Shown one piece after another: positions 1-10,708 of a DNA stretch of 64,000 nucleotides. Position numbers and translations under genes: made by a program. Origin of the DNA: CAVRQM01 sp963723455. GTDB taxonomy: Bacteria > Pseudomonadota > Alphaproteobacteria > Acetobacterales > Acetobacteraceae. The stretch spans positions 1,612,001-1,676,000 of the forward strand of contig CAVRQM010000001.1 of NCBI GenBank assembly GCA_963723455.1, written 5' to 3'. Numbering within the stretch: position 1 is the stretch's first letter; the number at the start of each line of letters is the position of its first letter. The notes beneath the pieces were generated by a model that saw only the letters and a list, made by a program, of their open reading frames with translations, ran no database searches and was not told the origin of the DNA.

Positions 1-2880
1 GGCGATGCCGGCCCCGTCGCGCCGCCGCGCGCGAGCGACCTCGACGACCAGGATCGCGTTCTTGGCAGCGAGCGCCACCAGCAGCACCATGCCGATCTGG
101 GTGTAGAGATTGTTCGACAGGCCCAGCGCGCCAAGCGCCAGCCCCGGCCCGAGCAGCGCCAGCGGCACCGCCAGCAGCACGGCCAGCGGCGCGATCCAGC
201 TTTCGTACTGCCCAGCCAGGCACAGATAGACCAGCAGCAGCGCCAGCGCGAACACCAGGTAGATCTGGCCGCCGACGGCCTTTTCCTGGAACGACATCGC
301 CGTCCAGTCATAGCCGGCGCCGCGCGGCAGCGTGCGCGCGGCGATCTGTTCCATCAGCGCGATCGCCTGGCCCGAGCTGAAGCCCGGCGCCGGCAGCCCG
401 ACCACGGTGGCCGACGGATACAGGTCGTACAGCGTGACCAGCCCCGGACCCGCCGCCGGGCGGACCGTCAGCAGCGACCCGAGTGGCACCATCACCCCGT
501 CGGCGCTGCGCACCTTCAGCGCATCCAGGTCGCGCGGCTGCAGCCGGTCGCGCGCGTCGGCCTGCACATAGACCTGGAACGTGCGGCCGAACGCGTTGAA
601 CTGGTTGACGTAGCTCGACCCGACATAGCCGGCCAGCGCGTCGAACACGTCGCTGGCCGAGACGTGCAGCGTCGCCGCCTTGGTGCGGTCCAGCCGCACG
701 TCTAGCTGCGGCACGTCGGCGCGGAACGGCGTGAAGACGTGCTGCAGCGCCGTCTGCGCGGCCGCCTGTCCGGTGATGCTGTCGGCAATGCGGCGGAGTT
801 TCTGCCAATCGAAATTGCCGTCGCGCAGCTCCAGCTGCATGGTGAAGCCGTTTGACGCGCCGATGCCTTGAATTGGCGGCGGCACGATGACCAGCGCCCG
901 TCCGTCAGGCAGCGTGTCCAGCGCGCCCTGCAGGCGGCCGTAGATGGCGCGCAGGCCCTGCCCGCCGGCGCGGCCGCGCACGCCCCAGTCCTTCAGGATG
1001 ACGTAGGCCGCGCCGGCGCTGGACAGCGAGGCGTTGCCGTCGAGCGCGGAAATCCCGGCGATCTCGATCACCTGATCGACACCCGGGATGGCGCGCGCGC
1101 GCCGCGCCGTCTCGGCCAGCGCCGCCTGCGTGCGCTCCAGCGAGGCGCCGTCCGGCAGCTGGACCGAGGCGACGAGATAGCCCTGGTCCTCGGTCGGAAT
1201 GAACGCGGTCGGCAGCCGGACGATGCCCCAGACGGCGAGCCCCGCCAGCACGCAGCCGAGCAGCACCACGGCCCCGGCATGGCCGGTGATGCGCGCGATC
1301 AGGCCGGCGTAGCCGCGCTCAAGCGGCGCGTAGGCGCGGTTGAAGCCGCGGAACACCAGGTTGCGCCGTGCAGCCGGGACCGGCCGGCGCAGCCACAGCG
1401 CGCATTGCGTGGGCTTCAGCGTGGCGGCGTTGACCGCGCTGATCAGCGCGGTGGCCGCGATCACCAGCGCGAACTGCGCATACATCCGCCCGGTCAGGCC
1501 GGGCAGGAACGCCGCCGGCACGAACACCGCCATCAGCACCAGCGTGATGCCGATGATCGGCCCGAACAGCTCGCGCATCGCGGCCACCGCCGCGTCGCGC
1601 GCGGACAGGCCGCGCTCGATGTGCTGGGCCGCCCCCTCCACCACGACGATCGCATCGTCCACCACGATGCCGATGGCCAGGATGATGGCGAACAGCGTGG
1701 ACAGGTTGATGCTGAAGCCGAGCGCCGCCATCACCGCGAACGCGCCAATGATGGTCACGGGGACGGTGGTGGCCGGCACCAGCGTCGCCCGCCAGTCCTG
1801 CAGGAACAGCAGGATGACCAGCAGCACCAGCACCGCCGCTTCGATCAGCGTGTAGTACACCTCGTGGATCGAGGCCTGCACGAACCGCGTCGTGTCGAAC
1901 GGGATGGCATAGGCGATGCCGCGCGGGAAACCCGCGCCCAGGCTGCGCATCCGCGCCCGCACCGCATCGGCCACTTGCAGCGCGTTGGCCGTGGGGGTCA
2001 GGAAGATCGACACGCCGGCGCCGGGAGCGCCGTCGAGCCGGAACGCCTGGGCGTAGGTCTGGCCGCCCAGCTCGATGCGCGCCACGTCGGACAGGCGCGT
2101 CACTGCGCCGTCCTGAGTCTTGAGGATGATCGCGCCGAACTGCGCCGGATCGGTCAGCCGGCCGGCGACATTGACGGTGTACTGGAAATCCTGCCCGGGC
2201 GGCGCCGGCGGCGCGCCGATCTGCCCGCCGGCGACCTGCTGGCTCTGCTGCTGGACCGCCTGGATCACGTCCTGCGGCGCCAACCCGCGCGCCGCCAAGA
2301 GCTGCGGGTCCAGCCAGATCCGCATCGCATACTGGCCGACGCCGAACACGTTGACGTTGCCGACGCCGGGGATGCGGGCCAGGTCGGCGACCAGGTTCAG
2401 CGTCGCGTAGTTGCTGAGATACAGGCTGTCGAACCGCCCGCCCGGCGAGGTCAGGGTCACGATCTGCAGGATCGCGGTCGATTTCTGCTGCACCTGCACG
2501 CCCTGCGCCTGCACCGGCTGCGGCAGCTGCGCCAGCGCGGTGGCGACGCGGTTCTGCACCAGCACCTGCGCGAAGTTCAGGTCGGTGCCGATCTGGAACG
2601 TTACCGTCAGCGTATAGGTGCCGTCCGAGGTGCTGGTGGACTGCATGTACAGCATCCGGTCCACGCCGTTGATCGCCTGCTCCAGCGGCAGGGCGACGGT
2701 GTTCATCAGCGTCTCGGCCCCGGCGCCGGGGTAGCGCGTGGTGACCTGCACCGTGGGCGGGGTAACGTTCGGGTATTGCGCCACCGGCAGCTGCCACAGC
2801 GCCACGCCGCCCAGCAGCACGAACAGGATCGCCAGCACGTTGGCGAGCACCGGCCGGTCGATGAAGAACTCCGAGATCAT
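1..2880 (-). CDS. RND efflux pump permease, HAE1 family (runs off left edge)
   Basis: Inner-membrane proton-driven pump subunit that would export hydrophobic or amphiphilic compounds with the adaptor encoded just upstream. The frame is open from the start at 2880 to position 1, about 960 residues of a family that is usually 1030–1060 long, so the C-terminus is missing. The N-terminus MISEFFIDRPVLANV is the classic first transmembrane helix, followed by the periplasmic VTTRYPGA and QNRVATAL motifs. GIVVDDAIVVVE, the proton-relay helix with two Asp residues, is present, as is LSNNLYTQIGMV near the edge. The start codon overlaps the adaptor stop as ATGA, which fixes the start. The family is clear; the substrate is not. 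Confidence 0.95.
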   Translation of the reverse strand, partial: MISEFFIDRPVLANVLAILFVLLGGVALWQLPVAQYPNVTPPTVQVTTRYPGAGAETLMNTVALPLEQAINGVDRMLYMQSTSTSDGTYTLTVTFQIGTDLNFAQVLVQNRVATALAQLPQPVQAQGVQVQQKSTAILQIVTLTSPGGRFDSLYLSNYATLNLVADLARIPGVGNVNVFGVGQYAMRIWLDPQLLAARGLAPQDVIQAVQQQSQQVAGGQIGAPPAPPGQDFQYTVNVAGRLTDPAQFGAIILKTQDGAVTRLSDVARIELGGQTYAQAFRLDGAPGAGVSIFLTPTANALQVADAVRARMRSLGAGFPRGIAYAIPFDTTRFVQASIHEVYYTLIEAAVLVLLVILLFLQDWRATLVPATTVPVTIIGAFAVMAALGFSINLSTLFAIILAIGIVVDDAIVVVEGAAQHIERGLSARDAAVAAMRELFGPIIGITLVLMAVFVPAAFLPGLTGRMYAQFALVIAATALISAVNAATLKPTQCALWLRRPVPAARRNLVFRGFNRAYAPLERGYAGLIARITGHAGAVVLLGCVLAGLAVWGIVRLPTAFIPTEDQGYLVASVQLPDGASLERTQAALAETARRARAIPGVDQVIEIAGISALDGNASLSSAGAAYVILKDWGVRGRAGGQGLRAIYGRLQGALDTLPDGRALVIVPPPIQGIGASNGFTMQLELRDGNFDWQKLRRIADSITGQAAAQTALQHVFTPFRADVPQLDVRLDRTKAATLHVSASDVFDALAGYVGSSYVNQFNAFGRTFQVYVQADARDRLQPRDLDALKVRSADGVMVPLGSLLTVRPAAGPGLVTLYDLYPSATVVGLPAPGFSSGQAIALMEQIAARTLPRGAGYDWTAMSFQEKAVGGQIYLVFALALLLVYLCLAGQYESWIAPLAVLLAVPLALLGPGLALGALGLSNNLYTQIGMVLLVALAAKNAILVVEVARARRRDGAGIA

Positions 2881-4031
2881 CCGGAAGGCGGCTTTGCGGC
2901 CGGCATGGGCGCCGCCTTCTGCCCGGGCACGGCGCGCGCCAGCCCGCTCACGATCACCCGGTCGCCTGGCTGCAACCCGGCCTCGATCACTCGCAGCGAG
3001 CCCTCGCGCTGGCCGGGACGCACGCCGCGCTGCTCGACAGTATCGGCGCGATCCAGCACCAGCACGTACGGCCCGGCCTGATCGGCGCCGAGCGCCGCGT
3101 CGGGCACCAGCAGCGCCTGGGCGGCCGCGCGCATCTGCGGGATGCGGACGCGGACGAAATAGCCGGGCAGCAGCGTGCGCTGCGGGTTGGCCAGCACCGC
3201 GCGCAGTTGCAGCGTGCCGGTCGAGGCATCGACCTGCGGCGCGGCGTAGTCCAGCACGCCGTGATGCGGGAAGCCGGTTTCCGTCTGCAGCCCGACCTCC
3301 ACCGTCACGCGGCCGAGCTGCGCCAGGGTCAGGCCGGCGCGGGCCAGTTCGGCGCGGATCCGCTGCACGTCCGGCTCGGTGATGCTGAACGTGACGTGGA
3401 TCGGGTCCAGCTGCACCACGGTCGCGAGCTTGGTCGGCTCGCTGACGCCGACCAGGTCGCCGACCGAGACAAGGTGGCGCGTCGCCACGCCGGCGAACGG
3501 CGCGTTGACGTGGGTGTAGCCGAGGTTCAGCCCGGCCAGCGCCACCCCGGCCTGCTGGTCGGACACGTTCGCCTGGTCGGCATCGCGGGTGGCGCGCGCC
3601 TGGTCCACCGCCGATTGCGAGGCGAAGTCGCTGCGCCCGAGCTGCGCCTGCCGATGCAGCTCGGCGTCGGCCTGATTGAATTGCGCCTGCGCCGACGCCA
3701 GCGCGGCCTGCGCCTGCTGCAGCTTGGCCTGGTACGGCGCCGGCTCGATTACGAACAGCTGGCGGCCGGCCGGCACCTCGGCTCCGTCCTGGTAGTCGAT
3801 GCTCTGCACGAAGCCCTGGACGCGGGCGACGAGATCGACCTGGTTGAACGCCGCGGTGCTGCCGGTTGTCTCCAGATACGGGGTGACGACCCGCGCGACC
3901 GGAGCCGCCACGCCGACCTGCGGCGGCGGCGGCGGCGCGTAGGCGTTCTGCTTGCCGCAGCCGCCGGGCGACAGTCCCGCCACGCCGGCGGCCAGCAGCA
4001 CGCGCAGGCGACGGCCCGCGCGCGGCGCCAT
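2877..4031 (-). CDS. RND efflux periplasmic adaptor (membrane fusion protein)
   Basis: 384-residue HlyD/AcrA-type adaptor joining the RND permease to an outer-membrane channel. The N-terminus has basic residues, a hydrophobic stretch and a Gly-Gly-Cys-Gly site, so it is probably a lipoprotein. A biotinyl-lipoyl half (VQGFVQSIDYQDGAEV, with VNAPFAGVATRHLVSVGDLV after it) flanks an alpha-helical hairpin rich in Gln and Ala. Beta-barrel and membrane-proximal domains follow. The open frame extends further upstream, but the ATG at 4031 overlaps the stop of the preceding gene by one base and is followed directly by the signal sequence, so it is preferred. No outer-membrane channel gene is visible in the window. 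Confidence 0.93.
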   Translation of the reverse strand: MAPRAGRRLRVLLAAGVAGLSPGGCGKQNAYAPPPPPQVGVAAPVARVVTPYLETTGSTAAFNQVDLVARVQGFVQSIDYQDGAEVPAGRQLFVIEPAPYQAKLQQAQAALASAQAQFNQADAELHRQAQLGRSDFASQSAVDQARATRDADQANVSDQQAGVALAGLNLGYTHVNAPFAGVATRHLVSVGDLVGVSEPTKLATVVQLDPIHVTFSITEPDVQRIRAELARAGLTLAQLGRVTVEVGLQTETGFPHHGVLDYAAPQVDASTGTLQLRAVLANPQRTLLPGYFVRVRIPQMRAAAQALLVPDAALGADQAGPYVLVLDRADTVEQRGVRPGQREGSLRVIEAGLQPGDRVIVSGLARAVPGQKAAPMPAAKPPSG

Positions 4032-4534
4032 CACGGCAGCTGCCGCGCCGAGGCCAGGGCGGACCGGCATTGCCCCGACAACTGCCGCGCGTGCGCGCGC
4101 AGGCAGTCCATGGCGCGCCCGCCGCCCGGCCGCACGCCGGGACACAGGCGGCGATAGTCGGCGCCGCAATCGACGCGCAGGATCGCGAGTTGCTCGCGCG
4201 GCGACAATTGCCGCGGCGCGGCGCCGGCGTCGGGCGGTGGTGCCTGCGCCGGCGCAGATGCCGTGGGGGCGGCGGTCGGCGCGCTGGCGCCCCCGATGGC
4301 GCCGACCGCCTGCTGGCAGGACGGCGACAGGTCGCCCATGTTCTGCTGCAGGCATTGCAGCGCGGCCTTGCCGCCGGGCGTCACGTCCGCGCAATGGCTT
4401 TCGTAGTCGGCCCGGCATGCCGACTTGATGGCGTTGCGTTGCGCCGTGGTCGGCTGCTGCGCGCTCGCTGCCGTGGCGGCGGCCAGCAGCCCCAGCGCGG
4501 CGAGGATCGGGATGCGGCGGGCTGGAAGCGGCAT
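4031..4534 (-). CDS. Secreted cysteine-rich repeat protein
   Basis: 167 residues with a signal peptide (RIPILAALGLLAAAT, predicted cut after ASA). Two copies of a cysteine repeat follow, separated by an Ala/Pro-rich linker. The first runs CRADYESHCADV, then PGGKAALQCLQQN and LSPSCQQ. The second runs CGADYRRLCPGV, then PGGGRAMDCLRAH and LSGQC. Four spaced Cys per repeat match the cysteine-rich GLG1-like repeat family found in many alphaproteobacterial exported proteins, for which I know no established function. It is the first gene of the RND operon and overlaps the adaptor gene by one base, so it is probably co-expressed and may act in the periplasm near the pump. Confidence 0.8.
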   Translation of the reverse strand: MPLPARRIPILAALGLLAAATAASAQQPTTAQRNAIKSACRADYESHCADVTPGGKAALQCLQQNMGDLSPSCQQAVGAIGGASAPTAAPTASAPAQAPPPDAGAAPRQLSPREQLAILRVDCGADYRRLCPGVRPGGGRAMDCLRAHARQLSGQCRSALASARQLP

Positions 4535-4564
4535 GTCGGTCCTCTCTCGGTGATGGCGCGGCGT

Positions 4565-6979
4565 CTAGCGGCGGTAGCGGCGCGCGCCGCCGCCGCCGTT
4601 GCCGCCGGCCGAGGGCCAGCCCTGGCCGGCGCGGCGGCCGAGGCGGTCCTGTTCCAGTTGCTGATAGCTGCCCTGATCGACGCTGGCGGGATGGCCGGCG
4701 GTCCGGTTCGCGCCCCGGTTGGCGGCCTGGTTAGCGCCCCGGTTGGCGCCCGAGGCGCTGGCGTTCGCGCCGCCCTGCACCCGGCCGCCATTCGCCGGCT
4801 GCACCGGGGTCCAGCCGCCGTTGCCGTATTTGGACCAGCCGGTGTCGGTGTGCTTGTACACATTGCCGTCGCGGCCGGCATAGACGTCGCCGCCGGCGCC
4901 CTTGACCACGCCGCCGCTGCTGCCGGTGGCCCGGTTGTGGTAGCCGGCCCCCTGCGCCCCGGTGGATGAGCTGAACGACCCGGCCGCGCCCTGCGCATTG
5001 CTGCGGCTTTGCGTGTGCACCGTCTGGTTCGGCCCGCTGATCGTGCTGGATCCCCAGCGGCCGTACGGATTGACGTTCTGGTTGGTGCTGGCCGAGACGC
5101 CGGTGCGCGGGTTGTAGAAGCTTGCGTTCGCCGTGCCGCTGCCGCCGCCCCATACCGCGCTGCCATGCGCGTAGCCCCCGGTGGTCGGGTTGTAGTACGA
5201 CCAGGCGCCGGCCCCGCCATAGGGGCCGTACACCGCGCCGCCGCGCGCCCACGCGCCGTTGGCGGGGTTGTAGTAGCGCCCGGCGGTCGCCGCCCCGTAC
5301 GGCCCATAGACTGTGCCGCCGCGCGCCCAGGCGCCGGTTGCGGAGTTATACCAGACGTTGCCGGCGTAGGTGTACGGATAGGGGAAATACACCGGCACCG
5401 GCCCCGGCACGACCACCGGCGGATAGGAGTATCCGGTGCCGTACACCAGCACTCCGGCGCTGACGAACCCCAGCAGGTAGCCCGACGAGTAGCCATAGGT
5501 GACGGCGGCCGGGGTCGAGCCGTACACCTGCACGTAGGTCACCGGGTACAGCGGCGAACTCGGCGGAATGGCCTTGACCGCTTCGGGCACGCTGTCGGCC
5601 AGCGCCCACGGCCCGGTCGGCGACGCCGCGACGAACCACGCCCCGGACTTGCAGGCGTAATAGGCCGCGCCGATCCTGAGCACGATCTTGCTGGTGTTCA
5701 CCGCGTGCTGCAGCGCCGTGCCGGGGATCGGGTCGAACCGCGGCGCGCCGACATAGGCGACGGTGATCGTCGCCGTCTTGCGATCCACCGCGGCGGTGAC
5801 CGGGATCTGCGCCCGCAGCACGGCTTCCTGCGCGGCTGTGGTTCCGGGCACTGCGGGCAGGAGCCCGGCATCCGGCCCGTCGGGCGGGATCAGCGCGAAA
5901 TCGGCCGGCAGCGACGGCGTGGCATAGGTCCACGGGCCGTCCAGGCCCGCGGCGGCGAACCACCGGCCGGATAGCAGCAGGTAGAACCGCTTCTGCGCCG
6001 GATCGAAGATCAGCGTGCAGTCGGTGTTGGCCACGCGCTGCAACCCGGTGCCCGCGATCGGCGCGAAGCGCGGCGGCCCGGCGGTGACGATGATCGAAGC
6101 GGGTTTGGTGCTGACGAAGATGGTCGGGGCCTGGGCGCCCGCCGCCGGCGCCAGGGCCGGGATGTGCTTGCGGGCGTCGGCAAAGCTCGGCTCATGCGGC
6201 AGATTGTTGAAGGCGGTGGGCAGGCGCCTGACCGGCGCATACGGGCCGGTTGCGGCCGGCGCTGTCAGCCACATGCCGTCGGCCAGCAAGTACCAGGCGC
6301 CGTTCAGCGCGAACACGTCCCAGTTGGTGTTCACCGCGAAGCTCAGCCCCGACCTGGCTGGCGTCTTGCCGGCCGTCTTGCCAACCGGCGCCAGCACTGG
6401 CTCGCCGTCGAACACCACCAGGCTTGCCGGCCGGCTCGACGCGAAGATGACCGGCGGATCGTTGTCCAGCGCGACCGCGGGCGCGGGCAGCTGCTTCAGG
6501 CTGAGCAGAACCGACGCGAGCGGAACCGGGCGCAGCTGCATCTGCGGCAGCGCGGCCCGCAGCTTGGCGTCGAGCGCCGCGGCCGCGCCGGTGTCCAGCG
6601 CGGGGAAGCGGCTGGACAGCAGCACCGGGTCGGACAGTTGGACGAGTCCGCCGGCATCGTCGGCGCTGGTGATCAGCGACAACTCGACCGTCCCCAATAT
6701 CGGATGGTCCTGCCCCTGCCCCTGCCCCTGCGGCGTGACGGCGATGGCGGCGCGCGCGGTCAGCCGCTTGCGGTCCGTCCAGCCGGTTGCCTGCGGCTGA
6801 TAGATCGTGACGCTGGCGCCGTCGCGGGTGACCGTGCGCGGCCATGCGGCGGCCTGCGCCGAAGCCGGCTGCGTCCAATCGTTCGCAGCCGGTGGCGTCG
6901 CCGCCGGCTGAGCGATCGCCGCGCTCATCGCCAGGACGAGCGAAACCGCGCCGGCGAGCCACGCGCCGGAAAGACCCAT
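4565..6979 (-). CDS. Large secreted repeat-rich protein of unknown function
   Basis: 804 residues from the ATG at 6979, which has an AGGGGG ribosome-binding site five bases upstream; an in-frame codon ten residues earlier lacks one. A signal peptide comes first (LAGAVSLVLAMSAAIA). The middle carries three degenerate modules, each with a phrase such as SGRWFAA, GAWYLLAD or SGAWFVAAS followed by GPW or GPY. A hydrophobic Tyr-rich segment lies near residues 500–540. Residues about 543–630 contain tandem repeats of the form YNPxTGxxARGGxVYGPYG. The C-terminal tail is rich in Gly, Asn and Ala. Similar proteins in Bradyrhizobium and relatives are often labelled carbohydrate-binding, but no catalytic motif is seen. 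I infer a cell-surface or periplasmic protein. Confidence 0.75.
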   Translation of the reverse strand: MGLSGAWLAGAVSLVLAMSAAIAQPAATPPAANDWTQPASAQAAAWPRTVTRDGASVTIYQPQATGWTDRKRLTARAAIAVTPQGQGQGQDHPILGTVELSLITSADDAGGLVQLSDPVLLSSRFPALDTGAAAALDAKLRAALPQMQLRPVPLASVLLSLKQLPAPAVALDNDPPVIFASSRPASLVVFDGEPVLAPVGKTAGKTPARSGLSFAVNTNWDVFALNGAWYLLADGMWLTAPAATGPYAPVRRLPTAFNNLPHEPSFADARKHIPALAPAAGAQAPTIFVSTKPASIIVTAGPPRFAPIAGTGLQRVANTDCTLIFDPAQKRFYLLLSGRWFAAAGLDGPWTYATPSLPADFALIPPDGPDAGLLPAVPGTTAAQEAVLRAQIPVTAAVDRKTATITVAYVGAPRFDPIPGTALQHAVNTSKIVLRIGAAYYACKSGAWFVAASPTGPWALADSVPEAVKAIPPSSPLYPVTYVQVYGSTPAAVTYGYSSGYLLGFVSAGVLVYGTGYSYPPVVVPGPVPVYFPYPYTYAGNVWYNSATGAWARGGTVYGPYGAATAGRYYNPANGAWARGGAVYGPYGGAGAWSYYNPTTGGYAHGSAVWGGGSGTANASFYNPRTGVSASTNQNVNPYGRWGSSTISGPNQTVHTQSRSNAQGAAGSFSSSTGAQGAGYHNRATGSSGGVVKGAGGDVYAGRDGNVYKHTDTGWSKYGNGGWTPVQPANGGRVQGGANASASGANRGANQAANRGANRTAGHPASVDQGSYQQLEQDRLGRRAGQGWPSAGGNGGGGARRYRR

Positions 6980-7069
6980 TGTTCCCCCTGAGACGCTGCC
7001 GGGCCGCAACGACCATCAACCTGTCGGAGCGCTCTGGCAAGGGTTTCGGCCCAGGAATCCTTCTGCCCA

Positions 7070-7115
7070 GGCAAGCTTGCCGCGAGGGCTTGTCAATGAC
7101 CGTGCTGGCATGACA
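7070..7115. promoter_or_regulatory. Palindromes in the divergent 7.0 kb promoter region, possible operator
   Basis: GGCAAGCTTGCC at 7070–7081 is a perfect 12-base palindrome. A second dyad, TGTCA at 7091–7095 and TGACA at 7111–7115, follows. Both lie between the divergent repeat-protein gene and the FCD/GntR regulator gene, where an autoregulatory site for such a regulator is commonly placed. Function is inferred from position only. Confidence 0.35.
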
Positions 7116-7865
7116 GGCTTACAGCATGAAAAGGTCATCGGGTCGTCCGGCGTGAGCGAGGTCATTCAGCGTCGCAAGCTGTTCCATGAGGTCGCCGACC
7201 GGCTGCAGGAGACGATTCTCTCCGGCGCCCTGCGGATCGGCGATGCGCTGCCGTCCGAGCGCGAGCTGATGGAGCGTTACGGCGTAGGCCGCCCGGCGGT
7301 CCGCGAGGCGCTGCTGAGCCTGGAGCGGGCCGGGCTGATCGCCATAAGCGGCGGCGAGCGGGCGCGCGTGGCGCGGCCCTCGGCGCGCGCCATGATGGCC
7401 GGGCTGGACCCGGCGGTGCGGCATTGGCTGGCCGACCCGGACGGCGTGCGCCACTTGCAGGGCGCCCGGATGTTGCTGGAAGTGGCGCTGGTCCGCGACG
7501 CGGCGACAGCGGCGACCGGCGACGACGTTGCCCGGCTGGAGGCGGCGCTGGCCGAGAACGAGGCGGCGCGCGGCGACCTCAGGCGGTTCGAGCGGACCGA
7601 CGTGGCGTTCCATTTCGTGCTCGCCGAGATTTCGGCAAATCCGATCTTCGCCGCGATCCATCAGGCGATGATCGGCTGGCTGACCGAGCAGCGCAGCGCC
7701 ACGCTGCGCACTCCGGGCGCGGAGGCGCACGCCGCGACCAGCCACCGCCGAATCTTCCGCGCGGTGGCCGCGCACGACCGGGACACCGCCGAGCACGAGA
7801 TGCGTGCGCATCTGGAGGAGGTCGCGCTGCTATACTGGCGCGCCCGCGCCGCGGCCGACGCTTGA
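7110..7865 (+). CDS. FadR/NanR-like GntR-family regulator with FCD domain
   Basis: About 251 residues. The winged-helix domain is seen in LFHEVADRLQETILSG, LPSERELMERYGVGRP and VREALLSLERAGL. The C-terminal FCD ligand-binding domain contains the usual acidic and histidine metal-site features (ERTDVAFHFVLAE, then TSHRRIFRAVAAHD). It heads the plus-strand operon with the ABC importer, so it probably represses that operon until a sugar acid binds. The start is uncertain: ATG 7110, GTG 7152 and a longer start at 7077 are all in frame with no strong ribosome-binding site. Family members often begin near SEVIQRRKL, which favours 7110 or 7152. The stop overlaps the next start. Confidence 0.85.
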   Translation: MTGLQHEKVIGSSGVSEVIQRRKLFHEVADRLQETILSGALRIGDALPSERELMERYGVGRPAVREALLSLERAGLIAISGGERARVARPSARAMMAGLDPAVRHWLADPDGVRHLQGARMLLEVALVRDAATAATGDDVARLEAALAENEAARGDLRRFERTDVAFHFVLAEISANPIFAAIHQAMIGWLTEQRSATLRTPGAEAHAATSHRRIFRAVAAHDRDTAEHEMRAHLEEVALLYWRARAAADA

Positions 7866-8169
7866 CCGACGGGTTCGTCATCCTGGCCGAGTTCGACGTG
7901 GCGCCGGAACACGCGGCCGAGTTCCTCGGCCACGCCGCGCGCAATGCCGCCGCCTCGGTGCGCGACGAGCCGGGGTGCCGGCGCTTCGACGTGCTGCGCC
8001 CCGAGGCCGCGGCCGAGCGCATCGCGCTGTACGAAATCTATCGCGACCGCGCCGCCTTCGACGCGCATCTGCGCACCAAGCATTACGCCGCCTTCGCCGC
8101 CGCGACGCAGGCGCTGGTGCGCGCCAGCGCAGTGCGCCGCTTCGACCTGCGCGAACATGCGAGGCCGGC

Positions 8170-8173
<4 letters not shown>
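7862..8173 (+). CDS. Small ABM-fold (antibiotic biosynthesis monooxygenase-like) protein
   Basis: 103 residues from a TTG at 7862 that overlaps the regulator stop as TTGA. The ABM dimeric alpha/beta-barrel pattern is clear: FVILAEFDVAPEHAAEF, then SVRDEPGCRRFDVLR, RIALYEIYRDRAAFDAH and KHYAAF. Family members include quinol monooxygenases and the sugar-phosphate isomerase LsrG. No motif separates these roles here. Its place between a sugar regulator and a sugar importer makes an isomerase or other catabolic role more likely than antibiotic synthesis; this is inference. The stop overlaps the importer ATPase start. Confidence 0.82.
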
Positions 8174-9662
<1,489 letters not shown>

Positions 9663-9666
<4 letters not shown>

Positions 9667-10670
9667 GGGGCGCTGCTTTGGCCGAGTCGGGGACGGCGCG
9701 GCCGGCGCGCGCGCCGGTGCCGGTCCGCGTGCTCGGCGTGCTGGCGCGCTCGCGCCCGCTGACGTTGTTCGTGCTGGTGACGGCGCTGTGCGTCGCCATG
9801 AGCGTCGTCTATCCGGACAATTTCCCGACCCGCTACAACATCGCCGCGGTGCTGCTGAACGCCGCGCAGAACGGCATCCTGGTCACCGGCATGATGCTGC
9901 TGATGATCGCCGGCGCGTTCGACCTGTCGATCGGCTCGACCCTGGCGCTGAGCGGCGTCTGGGCCGGCGTGGTGGTCGGCTGGTGGGGCTTTCCTGCGCC
10001 GCTGGGCGTGCTGGCCGGAGTGCTGGTGGGTGCCGCCGCCGGGCTGGTCAACGGGCTGATCGTCACCCGGCTGGGCATCAACACGCTGATCACCACGCTG
10101 GCGACGCTGACCATCTTTCGCGGCCTGACATACCTGACCGCCGGCACCGGCGTCACGCCGATCGGCGATGCGTTCAAGCGGTATGGGCAGAGCGTCTTTT
10201 TCGGGCTGCAGACCCCGTTCTGGGTGATGCTGGCGGTGGTCGCGATCGGCGGCTGGGCAGTCGCGCGCACGCGCTTCTTTCGCCAGTACTACTTCATCGG
10301 CGGCAATGCGCGCGCCGCCAAGCTGTCCGGCATCCGGGTGCAGCGGCTGACGCTGATCGGCTTCTGCATCATGGGCGCGCTGGCCGGCCTGGCCGGCGTG
10401 CTGGGCGCGTCGCGGCTGAACTCGGCGGTGGTCAGCGCCGGCATCGGCGTCGAGCTGTCGGTGATCACCGCGACGGTGCTGGGCGGCGCCAGCCTGTCCG
10501 GCGGAGAGGGCACGGTGATCGGCGGCGTGCTGGGCGTGCTGTTCATCGCGCTGGTGCAGAACGCCATGATCATCAACGGCATCGGCATCTTTTGGCAGAA
10601 CATCATCGTGGGCCTGGTGCTGCTGCTGGGCGTGTCGCTCGACCGCTGGCGGCAGACGCCGCGGCAATGA
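9663..10670 (+). CDS. Sugar ABC importer permease (CUT2/RbsC type)
   Basis: 335 residues from a GTG overlapping the ATPase stop as GTGA. It has about nine or ten hydrophobic helices and the BPD_transp_2 features: MMLLMIAGAFDLSIGSTLAL near the first third, then LITTLATLTIFRGL, FFRQYYFIGGNARAAKLSGI and LGGASLSGGEGTVIGG near the end. The last is the EAA-like coupling loop region of ribose-type permeases. It forms the membrane channel with the preceding ATPase and the following periplasmic protein. Confidence 0.96.
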
Positions 10671-10708
10671 CCTGAACAACGACAACCAGAAACGGGGGAA
10701 ACAGGACG

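Noticed and set aside
868..3081. Plus-strand open frame of 737 codons
   Set aside because: It lies opposite the RND permease, whose frame is full of family motifs; the product is Arg-, His- and Gln-rich with no domain, as expected for antisense of very GC-rich coding DNA.
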